Assembly: GCA_021789605.1 (NCBI GenBank)
Contig: JAJYJI010000012.1
Span: forward strand, 1 to 42,500
Reading direction: 5' to 3'
DNA: 42,500 nucleotides
Origin: a bacterium
GTDB lineage: Bacteria > SZUA-79 > Acidulodesulfobacterales > Acidulodesulfobacteraceae
Positions 16,336 to 24,461 of the stretch are shown here, piece by piece. The notes beneath the pieces are model-generated. The model worked only from the letters and a program-made list of their open reading frames with translations, searched no databases and had not been told where the DNA came from. Position numbers and translations under genes: made by a program. Positions within the stretch are counted from its first letter, which is position 1; the number at the start of each line of letters is the position of its first letter.

Positions 16336-17463
16336 ATGAATATTTACTTAAAGTTTATTATAAAGTATTTCATAATACAGGCATGCATAGTTTTAGTATT
16401 TTATTTTATTCTACAAATGCCGGCTTACGCCGGCGCCTTAACAGGCGCCCCGGCTTCAGCCGCCGCCGGGCAGAATAATAGCTCCCTTAACGAATCGTCT
16501 ATTTCCATATCGAAATTAAGCAACGGGGAAGAGCTCGATATGCTTTCCATAGACTCTATCCCTTCGGCTCTTAACGGCGATTCCGCAATGAGCGTTTTTG
16601 TATCTTATATGTTTTATTTTTTGTTTTCTCTCGGAATCGTGCTGTCATTTTTTGAAGGATACTCTTCCGAATTGGCCGGCAGACCGTTTAGCTATTACGG
16701 ATTGTTTTTAAGAACTGCTTTAATAGCGACCGGCTTTCTTTCGTGGAAACAGACGGGCATGTCTAATTTTGCTCAGCTCATACTGACTTTTGCCGATAAA
16801 ATCCAGCTTTATCTGATAAATCAAAATGTTTGCGGTATAAGCGCGTCGGTATCCCAGATAGTTTCGTCGATATCGGGGAGCCTGCACTCCGTTACCATTC
16901 CGACGGTTTCGTCAAACGGAACCGCGTCGGTGCAAAAGGGCTGGAACCTTAATCCGGTTTCGTGGTTTGCGGGAGCGGTCCATGCTATAACCGGCGCGGT
17001 CTTAATGGGAATATTATGGTTTTTATTCAACGTCTTATATTTGGTAATCCAGCTTTTTATGGCAATAATCCAGCTTATATTTTTAGGATTGTTGTTCTCT
17101 TTGTGTCCGGTTATACTGGGATTGGAATCTATACCGTATGCAAGGGGAATATTCGGAAAATGGATGAAAATGTTTATAGAGATTTCATTCTGGGGGGTAA
17201 TGGCCGCCTTAGAACAGCTTATTTTTTTTACTATTCTTGGGAAAATGGTTTCGATTAATCTTGGAACGTCGGAAACAGGCGCGGGCAATATCATAGGAGC
17301 ATTTACCTTCGCCGAGGCCGTTACCGTTTTTATAATAATGATAGCCATTAACGTGTCGGTTCCTTTTATAGCTGGAAAATTATTGGACGGCATAAGCGGG
17401 GAAGCCCACGAAAAAATTAAGACGGTAAAGGTTAAAATGACGGGCGCGGTCAATATGCCATAA
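16336..17463 (+). CDS. VirB6/TrbL-like polytopic T4SS protein
   Basis: 375 residues. An N-terminal hydrophobic segment looks like a signal or anchor (FIIQACIVLVFYFILQMPAYA). About six to seven more hydrophobic segments follow, including VSYMFYFLFSLGIVLSFFEG, LMGILWFLFNVLYLVIQLFM, IIQLIFLGLLFSLCPVILGL and ISFWGVMAALEQLIFFTILG. The GLLFSLCPVILGLESIPYARGIFGKWMK region resembles the conserved core of VirB6/TrbL inner-membrane channel proteins. Its place between virB5 and virB8 agrees. It is preceded by about 200 bases with no intact gene. No close family signature beyond this can be stated from the sequence alone. Confidence 0.75.
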   Translation: MNIYLKFIIKYFIIQACIVLVFYFILQMPAYAGALTGAPASAAAGQNNSSLNESSISISKLSNGEELDMLSIDSIPSALNGDSAMSVFVSYMFYFLFSLGIVLSFFEGYSSELAGRPFSYYGLFLRTALIATGFLSWKQTGMSNFAQLILTFADKIQLYLINQNVCGISASVSQIVSSISGSLHSVTIPTVSSNGTASVQKGWNLNPVSWFAGAVHAITGAVLMGILWFLFNVLYLVIQLFMAIIQLIFLGLLFSLCPVILGLESIPYARGIFGKWMKMFIEISFWGVMAALEQLIFFTILGKMVSINLGTSETGAGNIIGAFTFAEAVTVFIIMIAINVSVPFIAGKLLDGISGEAHEKIKTVKVKMTGAVNMP

Positions 17464-17518
17464 ACATTCGACTTGGTAAATTAACGGCAGGGCAAAATAT
17501 AAAGGGATAAAATTACTT

Positions 17519-18184
17519 ATGGGCGGCCTTTTAAATTGCAAAGACGGCTACAAAAAAAGAAACGGCAGGCTTTTTTATGAAATATGGGGGGACTTGGAAG
17601 CCCAGAACGCGACCCTTAAAATCGTAATAATCCTGATGTCTATAATAACCGTTATATCGCTTTTTACGTCCTTTTATACTTATAAAGCAAATAGAATTCC
17701 CGTAGTCATAAGAGTCGACGATGCCGGAAAGGCGGAGGTTTTAAGGAACCTGCCTTTCGACAATAAAGTCGGAACCGGCGAAATAGCTTATTTCTCCAAG
17801 AGCTTCGTAAGGGAATTTACGGGTTTTAATTCGTTAATGATTAAAACCGAGCTTTCGAGGGCGCTAAATAAAATGTCGCCGGAATACGGAAAAAAAATGT
17901 TAATTGCAATAATAAGGGACAAGTTCGTCCAAAAAATGGAAAAAGCCGATATCACCTCAAAAATTAAATTTAAAAAAATAAAGTTGATAAGTCAGACCGT
18001 AAATCACGACGAATTAAAACTGTATGTTATCAGGACGGTTGTTTCGGATTCCGATTCGGCCGTTAAAAACAGCTCGGCTTACGAGGATAAGCTGATTTTA
18101 AAAAGAATAAAAAGAAGCATCCAGTATCCTTTCGGCCTCGAAGTAGTTTATTTCAGCAGTTTAAAGCTCGGAGGGGCGCAATGA
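17519..18184 (+). CDS. VirB8/TrbF-like T4SS protein
   Basis: 221 residues. A short cytoplasmic lead ending RLFYEIWGDLEAQNATLK is followed by a single membrane segment (IVIILMSIITVISLFTSFYTY). A periplasmic domain of about 165 residues begins RIPVVIRVDDAGKAEVL. This is the layout of VirB8/TrbF, an inner-membrane assembly factor that contacts VirB10 and VirB9. The stop overlaps the start of the VirB10 gene by four bases (ATGA), so the two are coupled. The ATG has AAAGGG upstream. Confidence 0.78.
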   Translation: MGGLLNCKDGYKKRNGRLFYEIWGDLEAQNATLKIVIILMSIITVISLFTSFYTYKANRIPVVIRVDDAGKAEVLRNLPFDNKVGTGEIAYFSKSFVREFTGFNSLMIKTELSRALNKMSPEYGKKMLIAIIRDKFVQKMEKADITSKIKFKKIKLISQTVNHDELKLYVIRTVVSDSDSAVKNSSAYEDKLILKRIKRSIQYPFGLEVVYFSSLKLGGAQ

Positions 18185-19419
18185 ATAGAGGTTTTTTGAA
18201 TAGCGGGCATATAATAAAGGAAGGGGGGGACGGAACTACTGCCGCCGCAAATTCTGAGCATAATAACGGCGATGCGGGTTTTAAGGAAGATATTTACAAT
18301 TCCGAAATGCCGGTAAAAAATAAAGTTTCGAATAAATATTTTTTTAGATTTTTCAGACTGCCTTTAATAATTGCCGTTATTTTAATAGCGGCGGCTTTGT
18401 CGTTAAAATTTATATTTTTTAATAGCCGAGGGCGCGTTCCCGAAAAAAAACATTTAAAAAAGAATGCGGATATATCCGATAAAAAAAGATTTTCTTCGTC
18501 AGTTTTTAATTACGCCGCTCTAAGAGGCGCAAACGTGGATAAAAAAAGGGCGGCGAAAGCGGAACCGGGCAAATTTAACGATAAGTTCGATAAAGAAACG
18601 AAAAGATTAAGAGACAATATAAAATTCGCCGGAGGCGGCAGAATTTTACCGATTAGGAATAGCCGTACGCATAACATATCAAAAAAAATGGTCGTCTTTA
18701 TAAAGGCAAGCTACGGCGAGAAAATTTTAAAAAAGGAAAGGGGCGACGGCGCGGATAATACTATGCAAAAACGGGTAGAAAAACTGAAAGAAACCTCCGC
18801 AGAATACAAAAGGACGAACGAAGATGGAGACGCCGTCATAATGCCTGAAGGAACCGTGCTTGACGCATATACTAAATATAAGATATTTTCGTACGACGCC
18901 GCCGTTCCCGTTATCGCAATCCTATCGGAGAACTGTTTTTACCGCGGAAGGGCAGTTTTAAAAAAAGGCGATAAATTTTTCGGAACCGTCAGCGTAAAGC
19001 ATTCTTTAAATAGGTTAAACATAAATTTCAATAAAATTATAGAAACTTCCGGAAAATCGGTCGATATAGACGCGATAGCGATGATGCCCGACGGTTCGGG
19101 AGGGGTCAAAGGCGACGTTCACCGCCATTACGCGGGAAGCATTCTTGCGTCCATAGCGGAGGGAGTTGTCGGGGCGGCGTCGATTTTTGCGGGCGGCGGC
19201 TCCGGCGTTAATTCTTCCGAACCATACACATTCCAGAATCAAGTAAGAGAAAACGTAGCGCAAAACGAACTTAACTCTGCCAGAAACGGTATAAACGGCT
19301 ATTCCGGCGCAAATTCCGGCGTAAGCATAACCCTGCCGGAAGATACCCCTATTAAGCTCATGCTGCTTAAACCTTTATATAGAAATCAAATCGAAAAAAA
19401 CCGGAATTTACGAAAATGA
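18181..19419 (+). CDS. VirB10/TrbI-like T4SS core protein
   Basis: 412 residues. A cytoplasmic N-terminus of about 55 residues and one membrane segment (PLIIAVILIAAALSLKFIFF) come first. A highly charged linker follows, and then the TrbI/VirB10 beta-barrel domain from about residue 220: VIMPEGTVLDAYTKYKIFSYDAAVPVIAI, LKKGDKFFGTVS, a hydrophobic SILASIAEGVVGAASIFAG antenna-like region and LPEDTPIKLML near the end. VirB10 spans from inner to outer membrane and senses ATP use by the secretion ATPases. The linker is lysine-rich rather than proline-rich, which differs from Agrobacterium VirB10. Confidence 0.85.
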   Translation: MNRGFLNSGHIIKEGGDGTTAAANSEHNNGDAGFKEDIYNSEMPVKNKVSNKYFFRFFRLPLIIAVILIAAALSLKFIFFNSRGRVPEKKHLKKNADISDKKRFSSSVFNYAALRGANVDKKRAAKAEPGKFNDKFDKETKRLRDNIKFAGGGRILPIRNSRTHNISKKMVVFIKASYGEKILKKERGDGADNTMQKRVEKLKETSAEYKRTNEDGDAVIMPEGTVLDAYTKYKIFSYDAAVPVIAILSENCFYRGRAVLKKGDKFFGTVSVKHSLNRLNINFNKIIETSGKSVDIDAIAMMPDGSGGVKGDVHRHYAGSILASIAEGVVGAASIFAGGGSGVNSSEPYTFQNQVRENVAQNELNSARNGINGYSGANSGVSITLPEDTPIKLMLLKPLYRNQIEKNRNLRK

Positions 19420-19473
19420 GGAATAAGCGGATAATTCAAACCATTACGCCGTTTTAAAACGCTTAGGGATATA

Positions 19474-20361
19474 TTGCAATATATGGCTGATTTAAAAATT
19501 AAATCCGTTCTCAATAAACTTGCCGATATTAAAAAAAGTTTATGCTCGGCTTTTTTGGAAAGAAACGATGCGATAGATATGATTATTCTTGCTGTTATTT
19601 CAAAAAAACACTCTATACTGATAGGCGAACCGGGGCTCGCCAAAACGGCTATGCTGAAGGCTTTCGTCGAACGCATAAACGGCCTTAAACTTTTTGACTT
19701 TCAAATGACGCCGGCTACCGATATAAAAGAGCTTATGTCTAAAAACATAAGGAATAAAATAGGCATAGACAATTGCGATTTGGCCCTGATAGACGAATTT
19801 TTTAAAGGCCCCCATGCTACGCTTAATTCTCTTCTGGCTATTATGAACGAAAGAATAGCGTATGTTCCGGAACCGCGCAAAATACCCCTGATAAGCCTTT
19901 TTGCCACCTCGAACGAAAGGCCGGATAAATCTTCGGACGCAAATCTTTTACCCCTTTACGACAGATTTTTATTCAGGAAAGAGATACTGCCGGTAAGAGA
20001 CGAACGAAATTTCAGAAAACTGCTGGAATTAAAAGATGGAACGGGGTTCGAGAAAACGTCTTTAAATAAAAACGATTTAGCTGATTTAATCTCCGCCGGC
20101 GAAACAACGGACATTCCGGACGAGATTTTTAATTCGATATATTCCGTAAGGGAAGAGTTAAGGAACAAGCAGGTAATCGTTTCGGACAGAAGGTGGAGGG
20201 AAACTATTAAAATACTTAAAGCGAACGCCATGTTAAACGGCAGGGATGCCGCCGGCAAAGAAGACATTAAAATTCTCGAATCGTCCTTATGGACGTACTA
20301 TTCCGACATAAGGGCAGTCAAAAATATCATAAGAAAGGAAACCGGGGGCTATGCCGGATAA
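19474..20361 (+). CDS. RavA/MoxR-type AAA+ ATPase inside the T4SS locus
   Basis: 295 residues, a single AAA+ module plus lid. Walker A is GEPGLAKT (51-58), Walker B is LALIDEFFKG with Asp107 and Glu108, and sensor 1 is LFATSNERP. The segments NSLLAIMNERI and LYDRFLFRKEI match the RavA branch of MoxR ATPases. RavA is about 500 residues and works with a VWA-domain protein (ViaA); neither its C-terminal part nor a VWA gene is present here. MoxR proteins act as chaperone-like remodelers. The gene lies between virB10 and virD4, where virB11 is found in Agrobacterium-type loci. It has none of the VirB11 sequence features. The start is TTG 19474 (AGGG at 19465) or ATG 19483. Confidence 0.85.
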   Translation: MQYMADLKIKSVLNKLADIKKSLCSAFLERNDAIDMIILAVISKKHSILIGEPGLAKTAMLKAFVERINGLKLFDFQMTPATDIKELMSKNIRNKIGIDNCDLALIDEFFKGPHATLNSLLAIMNERIAYVPEPRKIPLISLFATSNERPDKSSDANLLPLYDRFLFRKEILPVRDERNFRKLLELKDGTGFEKTSLNKNDLADLISAGETTDIPDEIFNSIYSVREELRNKQVIVSDRRWRETIKILKANAMLNGRDAAGKEDIKILESSLWTYYSDIRAVKNIIRKETGGYAG

Positions 20362-20375
20362 CCCGCCGCCGCAAC

Positions 20376-20423
20376 CTATGAACCTATAAAGCCCTGAATC
20401 TATGAATCTATGAACCTATGAAC
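20376..20423 (+). repeat. CTATGAAC/T octamer repeats at the virD4 start
   Basis: CTATGAAC at 20376-20383, CTATGAAT at 20400-20407, then CTATGAAC at 20408-20415 and 20416-20423. The last copy contains the virD4 ATG (20418). Each earlier copy opens a micro-frame ATG-AAY-CTA-stop: ATG 20378 ends in TAA, and ATG 20402 and 20410 end in TGA. The TGA of each late copy overlaps the next ATG. No Shine-Dalgarno sequence precedes virD4, so initiation may use re-starting from these frames (inference). Confidence 0.75.
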
Positions 20424-22244
20424 AGAATATTTATTTTTAAATTAACGGCATCGTTTTTATTGTTCGTTATCGAACTTTTTTACCTATTTTTTATTTCTGG
20501 GTTTTTTTTCGATAAAAGCGTGATATATTATTTCGGTTTTTTTGGCGGCGTAAAGCTTGCTTTTATATTACTCCCTTTGTCCACATGGCTTGTTTCCTCT
20601 TATGCGTTGTCCAGCATGCTTTATAATAAGTATCTTTATTTTAAACCGGAAGACGATAAAAGAAAGAAAATGAAAACGCCGGGCAGAACCGTATCGCAAA
20701 AAAGCGGTTTAATATGGCCGGAAAGCGGCGGCCTTCAGCTGGCGATAGGGGAGATTCACGAAAAAGACGGAACGGTAAAAGAAAAGCCTGAATGGCTTAT
20801 TATGGACAAATACGGCCTTTATACCGGACTGATTATTTTAGGCGCTACCGGAACCGGAAAAACAAGCGCCTGCGCTTACCCGTTTCTCGACCAGCTGGCA
20901 AGATATAAAAGAGACGAACCGGAAGAAAGAATAGGCGGTTTGATATTGGACGTAAAGGGAGATTTCTGGAATGAGGCTTCGCTGATATTGAAACGCAACG
21001 GAAGAGAATCCGACATAGTAATAATAGAGCCGGGTTCCGGCTATTATTTTAATCCGGTAAATTATCCGCATTTAGATTCTAAAATTATAGCCGAAAGATT
21101 ATATTCCGTCCTCGAAAATATGAATTCCAACGACGGAAGACAGGACAGTTTCTGGAAAGATAAATCCATAAACCTTTTATCCCATTCTATAAACCTTGTT
21201 AGGTCGTGTATGGGATACGCAACATTGAGCGACGTATATGAAATGATATCCGATGAAATAGAATTAAAAAATTTGTTAGGTTACGCGGAAAACCTGATAA
21301 AAACTTATTCCAAGACGGGCCGCGGCCGCGATAATCAAACTTCCGGACGGGATTTAAATTCAGATTTAAACGAAATAAAACTCTCGGCGGCATATTTCAA
21401 TGGAAGCGATTATGCCGGACTTGACGAAAGGACAAAGACTATTATAAAAAGCGAATCTTTAAGGGTATGTTCGGATTTTATCAAACCCGTCTTTAAAAAC
21501 GCTTTTTGCGCACCGGCGGAAAAAATTAATTTTACGGGATTTCAGGACGCAGTAAATAAAGGAAAAATCGTAATCCTAAATATGCCGGAATCAAAATACG
21601 GATTAACGGGAAAGATAATAGGCATTATGTTAAAACTCGATTATTTCAGGACGGTTTTAAACCGCGTTTATATGTCCTTAATAGATAAATCGGTCAACGT
21701 CGAGAGGCCTGTCCTATTTTTATGCGACGAATATCAAAATTACGTAACTTCCGGCGACATCGAATCGGACGCCGAATTCTTTGCGAGATGCAGGCAGTCT
21801 AAAGCGATTAACATCGTTCTTTCGCAGAGTTACAGTTCCTTAAAGCTAAAGCTCGGTTCCGAAGAAAAGCTTAATTCTTTGATAGGCAACATAAGGTCTT
21901 CCATATGGCTTTCCCTTAGCGACGACTATTCTAAAGAAAAGGCCTCCAAGATATGCGACAAGGAATATAAATTAAAAATAACCGAAAATATAACCGAGCA
22001 GGACGAAGGCGCTTCTTTCAATCCATACGTAGGCGGGCTTCTGTCGGACGACAATACTATATCTTCAGGAACTACAAAGACTTACGAAAAAATGCCCTCG
22101 TTCGATACCGACGATTTCGCAGGTTTAAAATTAAATCAGGCCGTTTACAGAATATATTCGGGAACGGAAGTCAAAGGGCCGGGAATAGTGTATCTTCATC
22201 CTATATACAGGCGGAAAACGAAAAGCTATTTCGATAAAGATTGA
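20418..22244 (+). CDS. virD4: T4SS coupling ATPase VirD4/TraG family
   Basis: 608 residues. Two N-terminal membrane segments (about 5-30 and 36-65) are followed by the coupling-protein ATPase: Walker A GATGTGKT at 142-149, GGLILDVKGDFWNEA, a Walker B strand VLFLCDEYQNY with Asp437 and Glu438, and RQSKAINIVLSQSYSSL. VirD4 proteins bring substrates (DNA-relaxase complexes or proteins) to the channel. Its presence shows the locus is a complete transport system rather than a pilus alone. A Gly/Thr-rich stretch before the C-terminus (TISSGTTKTYEKMPSFDTDDF) is as in TraG/VirD4. No relaxase gene is nearby. Confidence 0.92.
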   Translation: MNRIFIFKLTASFLLFVIELFYLFFISGFFFDKSVIYYFGFFGGVKLAFILLPLSTWLVSSYALSSMLYNKYLYFKPEDDKRKKMKTPGRTVSQKSGLIWPESGGLQLAIGEIHEKDGTVKEKPEWLIMDKYGLYTGLIILGATGTGKTSACAYPFLDQLARYKRDEPEERIGGLILDVKGDFWNEASLILKRNGRESDIVIIEPGSGYYFNPVNYPHLDSKIIAERLYSVLENMNSNDGRQDSFWKDKSINLLSHSINLVRSCMGYATLSDVYEMISDEIELKNLLGYAENLIKTYSKTGRGRDNQTSGRDLNSDLNEIKLSAAYFNGSDYAGLDERTKTIIKSESLRVCSDFIKPVFKNAFCAPAEKINFTGFQDAVNKGKIVILNMPESKYGLTGKIIGIMLKLDYFRTVLNRVYMSLIDKSVNVERPVLFLCDEYQNYVTSGDIESDAEFFARCRQSKAINIVLSQSYSSLKLKLGSEEKLNSLIGNIRSSIWLSLSDDYSKEKASKICDKEYKLKITENITEQDEGASFNPYVGGLLSDDNTISSGTTKTYEKMPSFDTDDFAGLKLNQAVYRIYSGTEVKGPGIVYLHPIYRRKTKSYFDKD

Positions 22245-22254
22245 AGGAATACAA

Positions 22255-22587
22255 ATGAAAAACGGATATGGAAACGGCGGCCCTGCCGGAGGGGGCTATG
22301 AACTGGATATTTTAGAAATCATGTTTCTCGTTTTTAGCGCGATATTCGCCCTTTTTTATTTTACGGAAGAAAAATTTAAATATGCGGTAAATTCTTTCTA
22401 TATATTTATGGCCTATTCTTTAAAGGTTTATACGCCCGCGATAACTCTTTACGCGGTTAATCTTTTCTTCTTTTTAGCCGGAGCGCACGGCATATACGTT
22501 AGAATCTTCGAAATAAGGATTACCGGCTCCAAGCTTAAAATGTACGATAAATTAAATGAATATAACGAAAAACGGAAGGGGGCTTAA
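22255..22587 (+). CDS. Small T4SS-locus membrane protein, unknown
   Basis: 110 residues with a Gly-rich N-terminus and two or three hydrophobic segments (ILEIMFLVFSAIFALFYF, FYIFMAYSLKVYTPAITLYAVNLFFFLAGA). A short basic C-terminal tail follows (KLKMYDKLNEYNEKRK). No family recognised. It starts 11 bases after the virD4 stop and ends 6 bases before the VirB9-like gene, so it is part of the same operon. It could be a partner of VirD4 in the inner membrane or a small accessory channel component; this is only inferred from position and topology. Confidence 0.65.
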   Translation: MKNGYGNGGPAGGGYELDILEIMFLVFSAIFALFYFTEEKFKYAVNSFYIFMAYSLKVYTPAITLYAVNLFFFLAGAHGIYVRIFEIRITGSKLKMYDKLNEYNEKRKGA

Positions 22588-22593
22588 AAACTA

Positions 22594-23580
22594 ATGCTAA
22601 GAATTAAAAATGAATTTATAATTTATCTGATTATATTTATATCCTTTAATTTTTATTTTGCCGGCTTTAATCTTACGCGATTTGCGAAGCCCGGCGGCGC
22701 GGACGCACTTAAGTATTCCAGCCTTGCCAAATACAGCTTTAAAAACAGGCTTTCCGTCCATAAATTATCGGTAAGAACGGGAATAATATATAAGCTTAAC
22801 GCCGCTACCGGCTATGTCAGCGTTATAACCCTCCCCGTTATACCTTTAGACGTTGCGCTTGGAAATACCGCCGCTTTTTCGGAAGAGACCGTAGGCAGGC
22901 AGATATTCGTAAAACCCCTTACTTACGATGCCGGCGCTTCAAGCAATCTCGAGATTTACACAAAATACGGACTTATCAACATCCTTCTGCGCCTAAGAGG
23001 ACCGAAATACGTAACATACAATTTAGATATCGCGGACACGCTTAAAAACGTTTTTGCGGACAATTACATAAAAAACAAAATAGATAAATTAAAAAGAGCG
23101 CTGTTCAAAAAATACTCTTCAGATATGAATTCCGTAAATAAAAAGAGGAAAAAGTTAAAAGAAGAAGAAAAATACGTTATGGGACTAATACTGCTGTTCA
23201 ACAGGCTCAAAATAGATAAGTCCGTTTCCAGAAACGGCGTAACCCTGACCGTAATTTCCATAAGCCGCATAAAAAACATATATTATCTGCGGTATCAACT
23301 TACTAATAACGCCGACAGGCCGTTTTTGGTCAGGAACGTATATTTATACGGCGAATACGGAGAAAATTTCTTAAACGGATATAATCCCGGTAAAATAAGG
23401 GAAATTCCTGCATTAAACGCGACGCCTCACAACGCGGAATATATGCCTTATAAAATCGTAAGAAGCGTTATAGTTTTCAAAAAACCCGGACTGCGTGCGG
23501 GGAGCGGCCTGAAACTTTCCTTTCATCTGCTTATAGGAAAAAAACCCGTTAAACTAAAAGTAAATTCAATTTTAAATTAG
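22594..23580 (+). CDS. VirB9/TrbG-like T4SS outer-core protein (tentative)
   Basis: 328 residues with an N-terminal signal-like segment (FIIYLIIFISFNFYFAGF). The first half has the pattern of the VirB9/TrbG N-domain: GIIYKLNAATGYVSVITLP, DVALGNTAAF, IFVKPLTYDAGASSNLEIYT and LINILLRLRG. A charged helical linker follows (KKRKKLKEEEKYVMG). The second half is beta-rich (TVISISRIKNIYYLRYQL, DRPFLVRNVYLYGEYG) and also recalls the TraN/DUF4138 type. VirB9 forms the outer-membrane ring with VirB10 and VirB7. It is displaced from its usual place between virB8 and virB10. No VirB7-like lipoprotein was seen. The family call is moderate. Confidence 0.55.
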   Translation: MLRIKNEFIIYLIIFISFNFYFAGFNLTRFAKPGGADALKYSSLAKYSFKNRLSVHKLSVRTGIIYKLNAATGYVSVITLPVIPLDVALGNTAAFSEETVGRQIFVKPLTYDAGASSNLEIYTKYGLINILLRLRGPKYVTYNLDIADTLKNVFADNYIKNKIDKLKRALFKKYSSDMNSVNKKRKKLKEEEKYVMGLILLFNRLKIDKSVSRNGVTLTVISISRIKNIYYLRYQLTNNADRPFLVRNVYLYGEYGENFLNGYNPGKIREIPALNATPHNAEYMPYKIVRSVIVFKKPGLRAGSGLKLSFHLLIGKKPVKLKVNSILN

Positions 23581-23692
23581 CATCTTCAATAAAATTAAAT
23601 TAATATATTTACATATTTAAAGCAACGAATTATATATATAAGGCGAAATACATTGCGAAAACTATAAAATAACCGATTAGCCGTCTAATTAT

Positions 23693-24226
23693 ATGTTTAT
23701 GAATTTCATGTTAAAAATTAAAATCGTTAATTTTATCTTTATGCTTTTCATAGCGGCATTAATATTTATATCTTCGAAGGCGGCCGCTTTTTCTTTCGGT
23801 ATGAATATTAAAGGAAACGAATTTGACAAAACGATAATATTCGCAAGCAAAAAATACGGCATACCGGTTCCTTTCCTTATCGCGGTAATGAGAGCGGAAA
23901 GCGGTTTCAATATTTACGCTGTAAGCCCCAAAGGCGCGGTCGGGCTAATGCAGCTTATGCCCGTCACTGGCGAAACGCTACGCAAAAATATCGACAACCC
24001 GCTGACGAATATAATAGCGGGGGCGCAATATCTGCATTACTGCCTCAAGAGATTCGGTTTCGACCCGGCTCCGGCTTTGGCGTGCTATAACGCCGGGCCG
24101 GCTTCCGTTAAAACCGAGTATGTAAAAAACCGCGTCAAATTTATAATCCCGCCTTACAGGCAGACGGAAATGTATATTATAAGGGTTTATAAATATTACG
24201 ATTATTACAGAAAATTATTAAAATGA
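23693..24226 (+). CDS. VirB1-like lytic transglycosylase
   Basis: 177 residues: a signal peptide (about residues 1-33, ending KAAAFS) and one SLT domain. The catalytic Glu is in [26 protein letters not shown]. The segments ALACYNAGPASVK and YIIRVYKYYDYY complete the fold. Such VirB1 proteins cut peptidoglycan to let the secretion channel cross the wall. It closes the T4SS locus. Its SLT domain resembles that of the FlgJ-type protein at 2595, but here there is no rod-binding part. ATG 23693 is followed by a second in-frame ATG (MFMNFM), so the start is slightly uncertain. Confidence 0.85.
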   Translation: MFMNFMLKIKIVNFIFMLFIAALIFISSKAAAFSFGMNIKGNEFDKTIIFASKKYGIPVPFLIAVMRAESGFNIYAVSPKGAVGLMQLMPVTGETLRKNIDNPLTNIIAGAQYLHYCLKRFGFDPAPALACYNAGPASVKTEYVKNRVKFIIPPYRQTEMYIIRVYKYYDYYRKLLK

Positions 24227-24265
24227 TAAACCCGCCGCGCATTATAATCTCCGATTTATTTTAAT

Positions 24266-24292
24266 AAAGGTGCCGTCGCCTTCGGGTCCTTT
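24266..24292 (+). terminator. Weak intrinsic terminator after the T4SS locus
   Basis: AAAGG...CCG and CGG...CCTTT can pair around a seven-base loop with a two-base internal mismatch, followed by TGCTTT. It is 40 bases after the VirB1-like gene. The T-tract is short, so termination would be partial. Confidence 0.4.
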
Positions 24293-24340
24293 TGCTTTAG
24301 CCGAAATACTTTTTTATTTAAGGTTTGAACAGTTCAAAAG

Positions 24341-24394
24341 CAAATCGATTATTTGGGACAACCGTTTCAAATCGCCGGCCGAATCATCGATTTG
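24341..24394. promoter_or_regulatory. Inverted repeat CAAATCGAT / ATCGATTTG, possible operator
   Basis: Perfect 9-base inverted repeat with arms 24341-24349 and 24386-24394, 36 bases apart. The right arm overlaps the -35 box of the promoter at 24392. A second dyad, TTTGAAC-A-GTTCAAA, lies just upstream (24324-24338). The arrangement suggests regulator binding or looping that controls the secreted-protein gene at 24462. Confidence 0.5.
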
Positions 24395-24420
24395 ACAAAT
24401 TCCGGTTATTTTATTAAAAT
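24392..24420 (+). promoter_or_regulatory. Strong sigma70-type promoter of the secreted-protein gene
   Basis: TTGACA (24392-24397), 17 bases, TAAAAT (24415-24420). It is one of the best matches in the window and lies 42 bases before ATG 24462, with AAGGGGGA as ribosome binding site. The gene is therefore likely expressed apart from the T4SS operon. Confidence 0.65.
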
Positions 24421-24461
24421 CTTTTAATAATAATTTAATCTATTTTATTAAGGGGGAATAT

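Noticed and set aside
19474-20361. AAA+ gene considered as VirB11
   Set aside because: Its motifs (GEPGLAKT, NSLLAIMNERI, LYDRFLFRKEI) are of the RavA/MoxR type, and none of the VirB11 secretion ATPase motifs (Asp/His boxes, N-terminal domain) is present.
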